The notes beneath the pieces are model-generated. The model ran no database searches. It was not told where the DNA came from and worked only from the letters and a program-made list of their open reading frames with translations. The position numbers and the translations under genes were made by a program. 64,000 bases of DNA from Chlorocebus sabaeus. Taxonomy: Eukaryota > Chordata > Mammalia > Primates > Cercopithecidae. Below, piece after piece: positions 23,351 through 36,491 of this stretch (position 1 is its first letter; every line of letters begins with the position of its first letter). The stretch spans positions 69,433,481 to 69,497,480 of the forward strand of contig NC_132916.1 of NCBI RefSeq assembly GCF_047675955.1. The letters are read 5' to 3'.

Positions 23351-25060
23351 TTTGAAACTTTATGTGATAGGTAATAGCAGAGAAGCAAAAGAGAAGTATA
23401 TTCTGAGGAGGAAGAGAGTCCCCTCATTATGAAGAAGGCAGGTTTCCTTGATTAGTGGGCATATAAGCCAGGCTATAAAAGGCACCTGAGATTTAGGCAT
23501 GAGGCAGTTAATTGGGGATAAGAAGGGAAGGAGTTATCTGTGTGAGAATTAAGGTGTGGATGGTGTTCAGGGAACATCAACTTATAGAGTCTGAATGGAA
23601 TAGCTTAGCTATTTGTCCAATATCCAGAAATTTCCTTAAAGTTAGTTTAGGTCAATTTGAAGGTCATTTCTTTCCTGAAATTCCTTTCTATTTTGTTCCT
23701 CAAGTTCTTATTGTGTTGTATTTCATGTTTGGATATTTTTCATTGTAGAATGGGAAGCCATGAGGCAGTTTCTTTATTGTGGGAGTTTACAGATAGGGCC
23801 AGAGGTGGAAGTATGCTTTAGGGAATAGCTAAGCAAGACCAAAGGGCAGAGAACAGAGAATGGGTAAATAGTTCAGGCAAAGGATGATCCAGGCTGAGCT
23901 GACTGGGAGTTGTAGGAAGGGAGATGAGGGTCTGGATTTTTAAGGCTGCCTGAGGGAGAACTGATGACTGGGGGAACTGCGTAGTTGGTAAATTGTGGAG
24001 GGTAGAAGGAGGAAGGATGTTAGGATATTTCATGGTTTGCAGATTGGATTTCATCATGACAAGAAGGCTAGGCCTTTATGGGTAGAGGTTCCTGAAAGAG
24101 AATTATGTAGCTCTTGTAGGGATCAGAGCAATGGTACGCAAGTCAAGTGTTGAGGCAGGAGATCAACAGGAGAAAAGAGAATCTGGAACCATCCAAAGAG
24201 AAGCAATAACAGAAGTAAGGGGAGTGAGTGAGGGCCTCAGGCTCACAGAGTGAAAGGCCAGATGTGAAACCTTGAGCTCTGCCTATATTTCTGGGGAAGA
24301 GGAGATAGGAGAAATGCTAAAATAATAATAACAAAATAATTAAAAAAATAAAGAATGGCTACATAGCTTGACACCTGGAGAAGTGTCAGAGAAGCCCAAG
24401 ATTGGGTGCTAAACAGTGTTCATTGTTTTGCAGAGCGGGAGAATGATGATGCATTTCTATTCCATCCACTGTGCCTTATATGTGGGGTTAAAGAAACAGT
24501 CAGAAAGTTGGATAGAAAATGATTCTGCTGTTTGTTTCATTTACCACATGACTGAGCTGTCATTTGTCTCCCTTTTAAACGAGAAAATCTTAATCATAAT
24601 TTTCTATGATTTAAATGCAGTCAGTTCTTTAAAGGTACGTAAATGTGACACACTTCAGGAAGATTTATGCTTGACTTAGGCACTAAGACAAAGTGTCAGA
24701 GTAAATCACTAAAAATTGAAGACATGACAGTCTGTGGGATGTGGCAAATCAGTGTCACAGCTACAGAGTGTATCACCAGGGAGACTTCAGAAAGAAATAC
24801 AGGAACAGCCTGATGCAGGAAATGGACTTTTTGGAATTTGGTCTGTTGTCACCTGATGCCATGTGGCGATCCAATAGCAGTGCTGTGTTACTGGCATAAT
24901 TGATGTTGGAATTCAGAAAACTTTGAGCCTTTTGGCCATATTTGAATATGTTCCTTGGTGTCTGTGGGGAGCTGTAGTTCCCTAGCTACTGCCCTTTATT
25001 AAACACTTTCCTTTGTCAGGCACTTTGCTTCTGCCCTCTAGAGGTTTATTGAAAACTGTA

Positions 25061-25448
25061 CAGTTGACCCTTGACACCCAAAACTTAACATTAACAGTCA
25101 AAACATACTTGATATGCTATGTATTGTATACTCTTACTCTACAACAAAGTAAGCTAGAGAAAAGAAAATATCAAGAAAATAATAAAAGAAAATATATTTA
25201 ATATTCACTAAGTGGAAAGTGCTCATCATAAAGGGTCTTCATCTTTGTCGACTTCATGTTGAATAAGCTGAGGAGGAGGAAGAAGAGGTTGGTATTGCTG
25301 TCTCAGGGGTAACAGAGGCAGAAAGGGTAGAGGAGGTGGCAGAGGAGGCAGGAGAGGCAGGCACCCTCAGTGGTTAACTTTAATTGGAAAAACTCCACGT
25401 GTAGGTGGACCCTCACAGTTCAAACTTGCGCTGTTCGAGAGTCAAGTG
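25061..25448. mobile_element. Tigger-type (MER2-like) DNA transposon remnant
   Basis: Ends CAGTTGACCCTTGA and (reverse complement) CACTTGACTCTCGA form imperfect terminal inverted repeats, flanked by TA on both sides (25059-25060, 25449-25450), the target of Tc/mariner elements. The inside has no transposase frame. A purine-rich block lies at about 25265-25365. The family name is from recognition of the ends. Confidence 0.8.
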
Positions 25449-25970
25449 TACAGGGCAAAGAAACGAGGTAAGAATGACAGTGAAAATTCCAAATAGTTCT
25501 TAGTTTTTTTCTGACACCATCTCTAACTCATATGAGGATTATTTGACTTATTTTTTTGCTATTAGCTTAAGTTTACCAATGATACATTTGACATCTGAAG
25601 GAAATGAATTGTTTCGTTATCCAGACTTGTATGTTTTATGTTTATCTTTTTTTTAAAAAAAAAGAAAAAGAAAAAGAAAAAAAAAGTCTTCCCTGTTGTT
25701 TTTGAAATCATTTAATCTGTACGGGTTTAAAGCAGTTCTTTTAATTTGTAGATAACTTGAAAAAATAAATAATTCTATGTTAGTCAGAGAGCTAGCATGG
25801 ACACATTTCATATATGTCTTTAAAAATTCAAAATTAGTAGTTATTGAATGGTTACAAATGGGTAAATACAAAAGAAGCTATTTGTTCATTTTAGTTAACT
25901 GTCAGAATATGTCATTTTTTTTGAGAGAACAGTTTTTGCATCAGACGAAGAGAAGTTGGTTTTATATGTA

Positions 25971-26100
25971 TATAACCTTATTTTTTCTCTTTGCCTCTTA
26001 TTTTTAATGCTAAAAAGTTAAATATATAACATATATGTGTATAACCAAATATTTTCTCTTTGCTTCTTATTTTTTAATGCTAAAAAGTTAAAAAATAAGA
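25971..26100. repeat. Tandem duplication, two units of about 69 bp
   Basis: TTTTCTCTTTGCCTCTTATT followed by TTTAATGCTAAAAAGTTAAA occurs twice with small differences, the second unit starting near 26040. Confidence 0.85.
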
Positions 26101-27547
26101 AAAAATAAGATTAGAGTTCTTCTAGTCTAATTTTCTTATGCCAAAAGCTTAAATACAGAGACAGAGAAAGAATTTTATAAAAACTGATTTCTATGAGCAG
26201 ACCTTGAGTTAATGTGGGCTCTGATTTTCCTTACTCAGATGTTTAGATTTGGAAGAGTCATCTCTACAATCAATAAATGTATAGATACATGGTAGTTTGG
26301 TAATCTGCTTTGTCTGTCTGTTTTCAGTTAGTGAATGAATGACTCAAAATTGATTAAATAAAAAAAGATTTTGTCATTTTCATCTAAACTCCTCCTTCAG
26401 GCCTTTGCAGGCCTCCCCTTGGGCAGTGTGTGCCTGGCCCATGCATTTCTCCTGTTTCACTGTAGGCAAACAGCACTCATGAGTAAGCCACACATCACCC
26501 ACACCGCAGTCCACCATTCCTTAGAGCCTCTGGGCTTGATTGAATTCTTGCCTTTTCTCAAGCACTTCTCTAAACCTGGAATTCTTTTCTTACTTCATGT
26601 GGATCTCTTGTATTTTATCCATTTTTCAAGGCCCATTTCAAATTGCACCTCTCCAAGGAGCCTTTTCCAGTTGTCCTTCCTCTCCTAGAAGTAGTAGCTC
26701 TAGCAGAAATTTGCATATTCTTCTCATAGGGCATGTTTACTCCTCCTTTTAGTAAAGCCATCAGTATGTCTTTGAGAGCAGGGGCTCTGCCTTTGCCTCC
26801 TGTGCACACCCTCCTGGCTCTATCACCAGCCATGCCTACCATAGATATGGTGCACATGAAGAGTAAGAATGGGAACAAATTTATGAAGACTAATGGATGT
26901 GGGGACTGTCCTGGGAAGCCCTAGTACTTCCTCTTAGCTACAGGTCACCTCTGTGTCAGAACATCATCGGAAGTAAACCAGATTATGGCCAGATTGTGAC
27001 AATCTTATAGATCGGGCTTGATTCAGCAGGCAGTGGAGAGCTGTTATTTTTCTACAAAACCTGTTTTTCAGTAAACTTTGTGTGTAATGATGTACATGAT
27101 AAAAAACTGCTTAAGAACAATTAGTTTGGCTGTGATACAAAGAATGAAGAGAGCAGTGCACAGGCTGTTTGCAGGAGTTAAGATGAGGAGAGCAGTGTAA
27201 TATTTGAGATGTGTTGCCATTTGAAGTAGATTGAGAGATTTATGCCTTGCTACATTTAAAAGCAAAAAGAGCCTGGCAAAGGGAAAACCAGAAAAAGAAA
27301 GTAGGAAAAATTAATATTCCAAAGAGCAAAAAATGGGAAGCGACAGAGTCCAGATTCAAAAGTATGAAAGTGTGGTAAAATGTAAGAATAGAAATGTGTT
27401 TGTTTCTTTAAAAGCTGAAATTTAGCTAAAAAGGGTGGATTCTTAAATTGAAGAATCAAACTAAATACTTGAGACTAGAAATGCCTTTGTTTTTATGTTG
27501 TTATGTAATGTAATGACTGTACACATTCCTTCTTCTCCCCTGGTTAG

Positions 27548-27749
27548 TGGATCTCTTAGAGTTGAGTACAACAAATGAAATTTTCAAACAGCACAAGCTG
27601 AACCAAAATGACCAGCTCCTCAGTGTTCCAGATGTCATCAACTGTCTGACAACAACTTATGATGGACTTGAGCAAATGCATAAGGACCTGGTCAATGTTC
27701 CACTCTGTGTGGATATGTGTCTCAATTGGTTGCTTAATGTCTATGACAC
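27548..27749 (+). CDS. UTRN: UTRN exon, core of EF-hand module 1 (equivalent of dystrophin exon 65)
   Basis: 202-nt exon, the longest in the window, with acceptor CCCCTGGTTAG and donor GTAAGT. It reads from LDLLELSTTNEIFKQHK through a VINCLTTTYDGLEQ segment to NVPLCVDMCLNWLLNVYD, ending two bases into a Thr codon. This is the body of the first EF-hand-like module, which packs against the WW domain. EF hands of this family are not canonical calcium binders; they serve structure and dystroglycan binding. The acceptor tract is interrupted by two G residues close to the AG, so it looks somewhat weaker than its neighbours. Confidence 0.97.
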
Positions 27750-28525
27750 GTAAGTTTATATTTTTTCTCATTAAAATATAATAATTGAATGAAATATGTT
27801 AATGGAAAATGTCTGATTTTTAAGTGAATTTTTTAATAAGTGCTTTCAAATTACTTTCCCAGTGGAAATATTTATGTTTGTTGTTGAAAATGAATTATTT
27901 TACAAATCATTGAACTCTTAACAAACGATAGAACAAAAAAGAATGTGTATCTTTCATCTTAAAATTTTGCTTCAATTTACAAAGACTGTCAAATTTATAG
28001 TATTCTTTGTCAAGATGCTAGGGAAACAATATAGCTAAGTCCTACTTCCTTCTTGTTTCATAATGTCTCACAGTATTTCTTTTTTCAAAATAAAAAATCT
28101 TCTATTTATTGTTATAAATTAGAATAATTTATTAGCTCATAATAATCTGCTCTACAATCTTTGTAATCCAACTGAAGAGTGATTTGAATGGCAGTGAACA
28201 AGATAGTCTTTTAATATTCGCTTTATTTGCATAGTGGTTATGTGTGCGTGTGTATATATATATGGTGTTTTAAATAATTTATGCTACAGGACACTTTAAT
28301 ATCTGTCATTTAATTAGGTAGTCACTGTTACATAAAGCACACTCACAACTCCCAGCATAACTCATTTGCCATTAGTTTGACCCTTTTGAAAATGACAGTG
28401 CATTTGTGAAGTAGTCAGTTCTAGAAAGACCTACTGTGGGCTGACATTTCTGAAACATTAGGAATTACTCATTGTTCTGGTAGGGGGTTAAAGTATGCAA
28501 AGATGAAATAAGAAAACTAGAACTG

Positions 28526-28818
28526 GGCTGGGCGCAGTGGCTCATGCCTGTAATCCTTGGGAAGCCGAGTGAGGGGGGTGGATCACCTGAGGTTAGGAGT
28601 TCGAGACCAGCCTGACCAACATGGTGAAACCCCCTCTCTACTAAAAATACAAAAATTAGCCAGACATGGTGACGGGCACTTGTAATCTCAGCTACTTGGG
28701 AGGCTGAGGCAGGAGAATCTCTTGAACCCAGGAGGCAAAGTTTGTAGTGAGCCGAGATCGCACCACTCCACTCCAGTCTGGGTGACAGAGCCAGACTCTG
28801 TCTCAAAAAAAGAAAAGT
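28526..28818 (+). mobile_element. Alu SINE, sense
   Basis: GGCTGGGCGCAGTGGCTCAT to an A-rich tail. The 12-bp target duplication AAACTAGAACTG is exact at 28514-28525 and 28819-28830. A small deletion near 28560 removes part of the usual left-arm text. Confidence 0.95.
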
Positions 28819-29518
28819 AAACTAGAACTGTTGTTCTGAAATATTTATTACTTCTTTATGTTGGAAACATTCAGAATCCTCTCTTCTATCTTTTGAACCT
28901 GTGAGATAAATTATTGTTTACTATATTCACCCTACAGTGCTATAGAACACTAGAACTTATTCCCCCTACCTATATGTAATTTTATATCAATTAATGAAAC
29001 TTTCCCTATCCTCCTCTCTCTATTTTTTTGATTAGAAAAATATTTTATCTTTCAGTATTCACAAATATCTTAATAAAGTCTTTCTAAATAATCAGCCATT
29101 GTGTGCTTGAGGGCTCTTAAGAAACTCACTGAAGCACGAGTCTCAACTACCATAATGAATATGGGATTTACAGTATCCCTGTCCAATATTTTTAGTACAT
29201 TTCATTTTAATGCACATTTTAAGTTCTCCTAGGGTAAAATATTATCATTAGCCTTAATCCACCATTAAGTTGGCTCTTTAATAATTTAAATCCTCAAAAG
29301 ATACTTTTTCATAGTAAATTCAGCAAAATAGTTGGACAAAGGTGTTTTAACTACAAAGCCTGTAACTTAACTTTTACATCCCAGGAAAATTGCTAAATTC
29401 ATAGAATACTTCGGAACTCCATTCAGTCCTATAGAATATGGTAGAGGTATACATCTTGAACTACCTTTTAAGGAAGAACTGGGAAAGAGGTTCAGTTGCC
29501 TTCTATTGTCCATGGCTC

Positions 29519-29910
29519 TGACATACTGTTTTGGTTTTCTGGGTCTGCCATAAGAAAGAATGATAGACTGAATGGCTTCAACAAGATAAATGTATTTCCT
29601 AACAGTTCTAGACACTAAGAGTGTGAGATCCCAGGTGCTGGCCAGGTTGAGTCTTTATGGAAGCCACTCTTTCTGGTCTGCAGATGGTCGTTTTCTCCCT
29701 GTGTCTTCACAAGATTTTTCCTTGTCTGCTGCATGCTCATCTCCTTTTCCTCTAAGGACACCAGTCATATCAAATTAAGACACACTCTAATGACCTCATT
29801 TTAACTTAATTACATCTTTAAAGACCCTTTCTCCAAATGCAGTCACATTCTGAGGTACTAGGAGTTAGGACCTTAACCTATAAATTTTAGGGGACACAGT
29901 TCAGTGCATA
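29519..29910 (-). mobile_element. MLT1-type MaLR LTR, antisense
   Basis: Reads TGGTTTTCTGGGTCTGCCAT, then CTAATGACCTCATTTTAACT, CTTTCTCCAAATGCAGTCAC and CTGAGGTACTAGGAGTTAGG before GGGGACACAGTTCAGTGCAT, the reverse complement of MLT1-type LTRs. Non-coding, old and diverged. Confidence 0.75.
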
Positions 29911-30944
29911 ATGCACACATATGCTCTTTTCACTGGACAACCCAAAGGGAATAGTGCCACTTGGTTGGGAGGAAGCAGTGTGTGAAATGGCATGATTCAT
30001 ATTCTAGGGAGTTAAATGTTGGCACAGTTCCACTTCCCACCATCAAATGGGAATGTGGAAACTACTACACTTTGCCAGTATTTCTCATTTAGAAAGACAG
30101 TATCTCAAAATTTCTCATTTTTCATTTCAAAGGAAAAAAAAATCCTTCAGGACTAATCTCTCTTCTATGCAAAAGAAAGATGGCAAAGACCATGCTGGAT
30201 CAGAATGGTGCACATTCAATGTAGCTTTCTATCTTGGAAAAGAGTATTGGGGATTAATCTATGGAAAAAACAGTTACTCTTATGACAGTAGTGTCAGATG
30301 GCCAGAGCTGGTTGCCCAGGTTTCTCTAACAACCGTGATTTATTTTTTAATCTAAATAATAGTTATTAACTCTTTTCAACCAATAATTTTGAGAATCAGA
30401 TAGAAATTACTATCTGCCCTCCAATTAGGACATTACAGACTCATACATCTGTGAATCTGAGGAATGGTACCTTGTTCTAACATTTCTATTCATTCAGCCG
30501 TCCTGACATTCACTCACTAATCATATATCCGTGGCTGCCTTCCTTCCTGTCATGTGATAGAGCCAGAACTGGTGTTTTCAGCTTCAGCCAGCTCTTAATA
30601 ATGAGTGATGCACACGCAGATCACAGAATTCTCAAAGTAGAAGGATTTGGGGATCTTTAATTCTGCCCTTTTCTCTTTACTAATTGAAAACCTTACCCAG
30701 TGAGACAGGAGAATTTATCTACCTATTACATATTAGTCATAATTAAAGAACTAATATTCAGGATCTTTTGATAATCATTTGATTATTCTTATTATATTGC
30801 CATATCTAGGAAACATGGTACTTTAAGTAAACAGGTTTTTTTCCCAATTTTAACATGTACCCACCTCCTGATATTCTGAACTTTGTAAAAAAAATTTCAT
30901 CTGTCGTGGATAACAATAATTCAGATTTTTGGTTCTGGTTGCTG

Positions 30945-31095
30945 TGTGGGTTGACAGCTACTTAACATTGGCATCTTAATTTTTCATCTGAAAAATTGAA
31001 ATTGAAATAAAAATATCCACTCTGCTTACCACACAAAAGGTGATTATGAAGGACAAATGAACTAATACATGTAAAAAGTACTTTATAAAGATAAA
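30945..31095 (+). repeat. MIR SINE remnant
   Basis: TTAATTTTTCATCTGAAAAA through AATGAACTAATACATGTAAA and AGTACTTTATAAAG follows the 3' half of MIR. Confidence 0.55.
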
Positions 31096-31579
31096 ATTGA
31101 TTTCATTTATGAATTTGCAGCCTCAGTCATCTTCCCAGATTAAAAGATCTTAATTTCACAGTCTTCCTTCTGGATTTAATGGACATCAAAAGTGTTTAAA
31201 TCATGATATAAAGCAACAGTCTGGAGTACTTGGTTTAAATATGTTTTTTTCCTACCAAAAATATTAACCTCATTTGCTGCAGTGTCATTTTTTCCACTGT
31301 TCCAAAGATGATATAATTTTATAAAGTAAATGTCTTTACAGTTAAACCAACTTAAAGAGTTGCCTATGAAAACTATCAGGAGACTAAATATTTCAACACT
31401 GGACTATGTCACTCACTAATATATTTTACTGTCTCCCTCTTGTCTCTCACATCCAGGTAGCTTATTTACATCAATGTCCTTTATTGTCTGGTCCCACATA
31501 ACCTGTACAGTTTGGTCAACCAGTTAACCTTGATGCAAGTCTCTGTCCCACCTGAGTACATCTTATTTGTTTGTTTTGG

Positions 31580-31869
31580 TTTTGGTTTTTTTCAGACAGT
31601 CTCACTCTGTCACCAGGCTGGAGTGCAGTGGCACGATCTCAGCTCACTACAACCTCCGACTCCCTGGTTCAAGCGATTTTCCTGCCTCAGCCTCTCGAGT
31701 AGCTGGGATTACAGGCATGCACCACCACGCCCAGCTAATTTTTGTATTTTTAGTAGAGATGGAATTTCACCATGTTGGCCAGGATGGTTTCGATCTCCTG
31801 ACCTCTTGATCTGCCCACCTCGGCCTCCCAAAGTGCTGAGATTACAGTCATGAGCCACCACACCCGGCC
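31580..31869 (-). mobile_element. Alu SINE, antisense
   Basis: Reverse complement Alu from CAGACAGTCTCACTCTGTCA to CCACCACACCCGGCC. Possible imperfect flanking duplication (GAGTACATCTTAT / GAACGTGTCTTAT). Confidence 0.94.
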
Positions 31870-32616
31870 TGAACGTGTCTTATCTCTGATGCACACACCC
31901 CTGCCTCTATCCCTTTACTCAGGCTTTCACTGTGATACTTTACTTTCTCCTACTTGGGACACTCATGCCATGATATACCTTCTATGTCTGATTTTAGGTT
32001 TACCTTCTCTGTCACATGTTGAAAAACTAATGACTACGTATTAGTATAGACTACATAGTCAAACTACGTAATGACAACGTATCACATGACTACGTATTAC
32101 TAATGATAGGCAGCCACAATCATCTTGTACTTGATTTTTGATTTCCATACATAAAGGATTGTCTCATATGTTTTCTAATTGTGTTCTTATCTTACCTTCC
32201 TCAGCTAGTGTATGAGTTCATCTGGGGTAGGAATTATGTCTTCTACTTTTCTCTTGGTCCCAACAGTACACAGAGCAATCCTGGTATCACAGTAAGCCTT
32301 CATAACTGGTGATGGTGTGATGACTGGGTGATTGACAGCGTCAGTTGTCTTCCTGATGATATTCCTTTTTTTTTTTTAATCTTTTTTTTTTTTTAAATAC
32401 TTTAAGTTCTAGGGTACATGTGCATAACGTGCAGGTTTGTTACATATGTATACTTGTGCCATGTTGGTGTGCTGCACCCATCAACTCGTCAGCACCCATC
32501 AACTCGTCATTTACATCAGGTATGACGCCCAATGCAATCCCTCCCCCCCGCCCCCCTCCCCGTGATAGGCCCCGGTGTGTGATATTCCCCTTCCCGAGTC
32601 CAAGTGATCTCATTGT

Positions 32617-35600
32617 TCAGTTTCCATCTATGAGTGAGAACATGCGGTGTTTGGTTTTCTGTTCTTGCAATAGTTTGCTCAGAATGATGGTTTCCAGCTG
32701 CATCCATGTCCCTACAAAGGACATAAACTCATCCTTTTTTATGGCTGCATAGTATTCCATGGTATATATGTACCACATTCTCTTAATCCAGTCTGTCACC
32801 GATGGACATTTGGGTTGATTCCAAGTCTTTGCTATTGTGAATAGTGCCGCAATAAACATACATGTGCATGTGTCTTTATAGCAGCATGATTTATAATCCT
32901 TTGGGTATATACCCAGTAATGGGATGGCTGGGTCATATGGTACTTCTAGTTCTAGATCCTTGAGGAATCGCCATACTGTTTTCCTTAATGGTTGAACTAG
33001 TTTACAATCCCACCAACAGTGTAAAAGTGTTCCTATTTCTCCACATCCTCTCTAGCACCTGTTTTAATCATTGCCATTCTAACTGCTGTGAGATGGTATC
33101 TCATTGTGGTTTTGATTTGCATTTCTCTGATGGCCAGTGATGATGAGCATTTTTTCATGTGTCTGTTGGCTGTATGAATGTCTTCTTTTGAGAAATGTCT
33201 GTTCATATCCTTTGCCCACTTTTGGATGGGGTTGTTTGTTTTTTTCTTGTAAATTTGTTTGAGTTCTTTGTAGGTTCTGGATATTAGCCCTTTGTCAGAT
33301 GAGTAGATTGCAAAAATTTTCTCCCATTCTGTAGGTTGCCTGTTCACTCTGATGGTAGTTTCTTTTGCTATGCAGAAGCTCTTTAGTTTAATGAGATCCC
33401 ATTTGTCAATTTTGGCTTTTGCTGCCATTGCTTTTGGTGTTTTAGACATGAAGTCTTTGCCCATGCCTATGTCCTGAATGGTACTACCTAGGTTTTCCTC
33501 TAGGGTTTTTATGGTATTAGGTCTAACATTTAAGTCTCTAATCCATCTTGAATTAATTTTCGTATAAGGAGTAAGGAAAGGATCCAGTTTCAGCTTTCTA
33601 CTTATGGCTAGCCAATTTTCCCAGCACCATTTATTAAATAGGGAATCCTTTCCCCATTTCTTGTTTCTCTCAGGTTTGTCAAAGATCAGATGGCTGTAGA
33701 TGTGTGGTATTATTTCTGAGGACTCTGTTCTGTTCCATTGGTCTATATCTCTGTTTTGGTACCAGTACCATGCTGTTTTGGTTACTGTAGCCTTGTAGTA
33801 TAGTTTGAAGTCAGGTAGCGTGATGTCTCCAGCTTTGTTCTTTTGACTTAGGATTGTCTTGGAGATGCGGGCTCTTTTTTGGTTCCATATGAACTTTAAA
33901 GCAGTTTTTTCCAATTCTGTGAAGAAACTCATTGGTAGCTTGATGGGGATGGCATTAAATCTATAAATAATCTTGGGCATTATGGCCATTTTCACGATAT
34001 TGAGTCTCCCTATCCATGAGCATGGTATGTTCTTCCATTTGTTTGTGTCCTCTTTTATTTCACCGAGCAGTGGTTTGTAGTTCTCCTTGAAGAGGTCCTT
34101 TACATCCCTTGTAAGTTGGATTCCTAGGTATTTTATTCTCTTTGAAGCAATTGTGAATGGAAGTTCATTCATGATTTGACTCTCTGTTTGTCTGTTACTG
34201 GTATATAAGAATGCTTGTGATTTTTGCACATTAATTTTGTATCCTGAGACTTTGCTGAAGTTGCTTATCAGCTTAAGGAGATTTTGGGCTGAGACAATGG
34301 GGTTTTCTAAATATACAATCATGTCATCTGGAAACAGGGACAATTTGACTTCTTTTCTTTTCCTAACTGAATACCCTTGATTTCTTTCTCTTGCCTGATT
34401 GCCCTAGCCAGAACTTCCAACACTATGTGGAATAGGAGTGGTGAGAGAGGGCATCCCTGTCTTGTGCCAGTTTTCAAAGGGAATGTTTCCAGTTTTTGCC
34501 CATTCAGTATGGTATTGGCTGTGGGTTTGTCATAAATAGCTCTTATTATTTTGAGGTACGTTCCATCAATACCGAATTTATTGAGCATTTTTAGCATGAA
34601 GGGCTGTTGAATTTTGTCAAAAGCCTTTTCTGCATCTATTGAGATAATGATGTGGTTCTTGTCTTTGGTTCTGTTTATATGCTGGATTATGTTTATTGAT
34701 TTGCGAATGTTGAACCAGCCTTGCATCCCAGGGATGAAGCCCACTTGATCATGGTGGATAAGCTTTTAGATGTGCTGCTGGATTCGGTTTACCAGTACTT
34801 TATTGAGGATTTTTGCATCGATGTTCATCAGGGATATTGGTCTAAAATTCTCTTTTTTTGTTGTGTCTCTGCCAGGCTTTGGTGTCAGGGTGATGTTGGC
34901 CTCATAAAATGAGTTAGGGAGGATTCCCTCTTTTTCTATTGATTGGAATAGTTTCAGAAGGAATGGTACCAGCTCCTCCTTGTACCTCTGGTAGAATTAG
35001 GCTGTGAATCCATCTGGTCCTGGACTTTTTTTGGTTGGTAGGCTATTAATTATTGCCTCAATTTCAGAGCCTGCTATTGGTCTATTCAGGGATTCAACTT
35101 CTTCCTGGTTTAGTCTTGGAAGAGTGTAAGTGTCCAGGAAATTATCCATTTCTTCTAGATTTTCTAGTTTATTTGCATAGAGGTGTTTATAGTATTCTCT
35201 GATGGTAGTTTGTATTTCTGTGGGGTCGGTGGTGATATCCCCTTTGTCATTTTTTATTGTGTCTATTTGATTTTTCTCTCTTTTCTTCTTTATTAGTCTT
35301 GTTAGCGGTCTGTCAATTTTGTTGATCTTTTCAAAAAACCAACTCCTGGATTCATTGATTTTTTGAAGGGTTTTTTGTGTCTCTATCTCCTTCAGTTTTG
35401 CTCTGATCTTAGTTATTTCTTGCTTTCTGCTAGCTTTTGAATGAGTTTGCTCTTGCTTCTCTAGTTCTTTTAATTGTGATGTTAGAGTGTCAATTTTAGA
35501 TCTTTCCAGCTTTCTCTTGTGGGCATTTAGTGCTATAAATTTCCCTCTACACACTGCTTTAAATGTGTCCCAGAGATTCTGGTATGTTGTATCTTTGTTC

Positions 35601-36428
35601 TCATTGGTTTCAAAGAACATCTTTATTTATGCCTTCATTTCGTTGTATACTCAGTAGTCATTCAGGAGCAGGTTGTTCAGTTTCCATGTAGTTGAGCGGT
35701 TTTGAGTTTCTTAGTCCTGAGTTCTATTTTGACTGCACTGTGGTCTGAGAGACAGTTTGTTATAATTTCTGTTCTTGTACATTTGCTGAGGAGTGCTTTA
35801 CTTCCAATTATGTGGTCAATTTTGGAATAAGTGTGATGTGGTGCTGAGAAGAATGTATATTCTGTTGATTTGGGGTGGAAAGTTCTGTAGATGTCTATTA
35901 GGTCTGCTTGCTGCAGAGATGAGTTCAATTCCTGGATATCCTTGTTAACTTTCTGTCTCGTTGATCTGTCTAATGTTGACATTGGGGTGCTGAAGTCTGC
36001 CATTATTATTGTATGGGAGTCTAAGTCTCTTTGTAAGTCTCTAAGGACTTGCTTTATGAATCTGGGTGCTCCTGTATTGGGTGCATATATATTAGGATAG
36101 TTAACTCTTCCTGTTTAATTGATCCTTTTACCATTATGTAATGGCCTTCTTTGTCTGTTTTGATCTTTGATGGTTTAAAGTCTGTTTTATCAGAGACTAG
36201 GATTGCAACCCCTGCTTTTTTTTGTTCTCCATTTGCTTGGTAAATCTTCCTCCATCCCTTTATTTTGAGCCTATGTATGTCTCTGCATGTGAGATGGGTC
36301 TCCTGAATACAGCAAACTGATGGGTCTTGACTCTTTATCCAGTTTGTCAGTCTGTGTCTTTTAATTGGAGCATTTAGTCCATTTACATTTAAGGTTAATA
36401 TTGTTATGTGTGAACTTGATCCTGCCAT
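32617..36428 (-). pseudogene. L1 ORF2 remnant (endonuclease / reverse transcriptase), broken
   Basis: ORF2 encodes the endonuclease and reverse transcriptase used in target-primed reverse transcription. It begins with MAGSSSHITILTLNVNGLNA at 36428 and ends in SLIDGN at 32617. Open pieces in changing frames: 36054-36428 and 35677-36003 (endonuclease), 34997-35620 (linker), 34319-34744 (RT fingers/palm, AEKAFDKIQ), 33033-34343 (RT palm to C-terminal part) and 32617-32859. There are therefore several frameshifts and stops. The RT active-site box reads FPDD; L1s normally have FADD, so the residue before the catalytic pair has changed. A frameshift also lies just upstream of the box, near 34350. 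Confidence 0.9.
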
Positions 36429-36491
36429 TATGATATTAACTGGTTATTTTGCTCGTTAGTTGATGCAGTTTCTTCCTAGTCTCGATGGTCT

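Larger units (their letters stand above)
20060..27547 (+). other. UTRN: UTRN intron (7.5 kb)
   Basis: Holds a 22-nt A run (20108-20129), a MADE1 element (22456-22556), a probable old L1 3' remnant (22888-23350), a Tigger-type DNA transposon (25061-25448) and a 69-bp tandem duplication (25971-26100). The parts 20130-22440, 23400-25055 and 26110-27540 show no coding signal and no repeat that I can name with confidence. Confidence 0.75.

Noticed and set aside
31512..31853. 113-codon frame on the + strand (also 28465-28806, 17788-18006, 54456-54671, 55921-56151)
   Set aside because: These are Alu-derived open frames; the Alu bodies and target duplications explain them.
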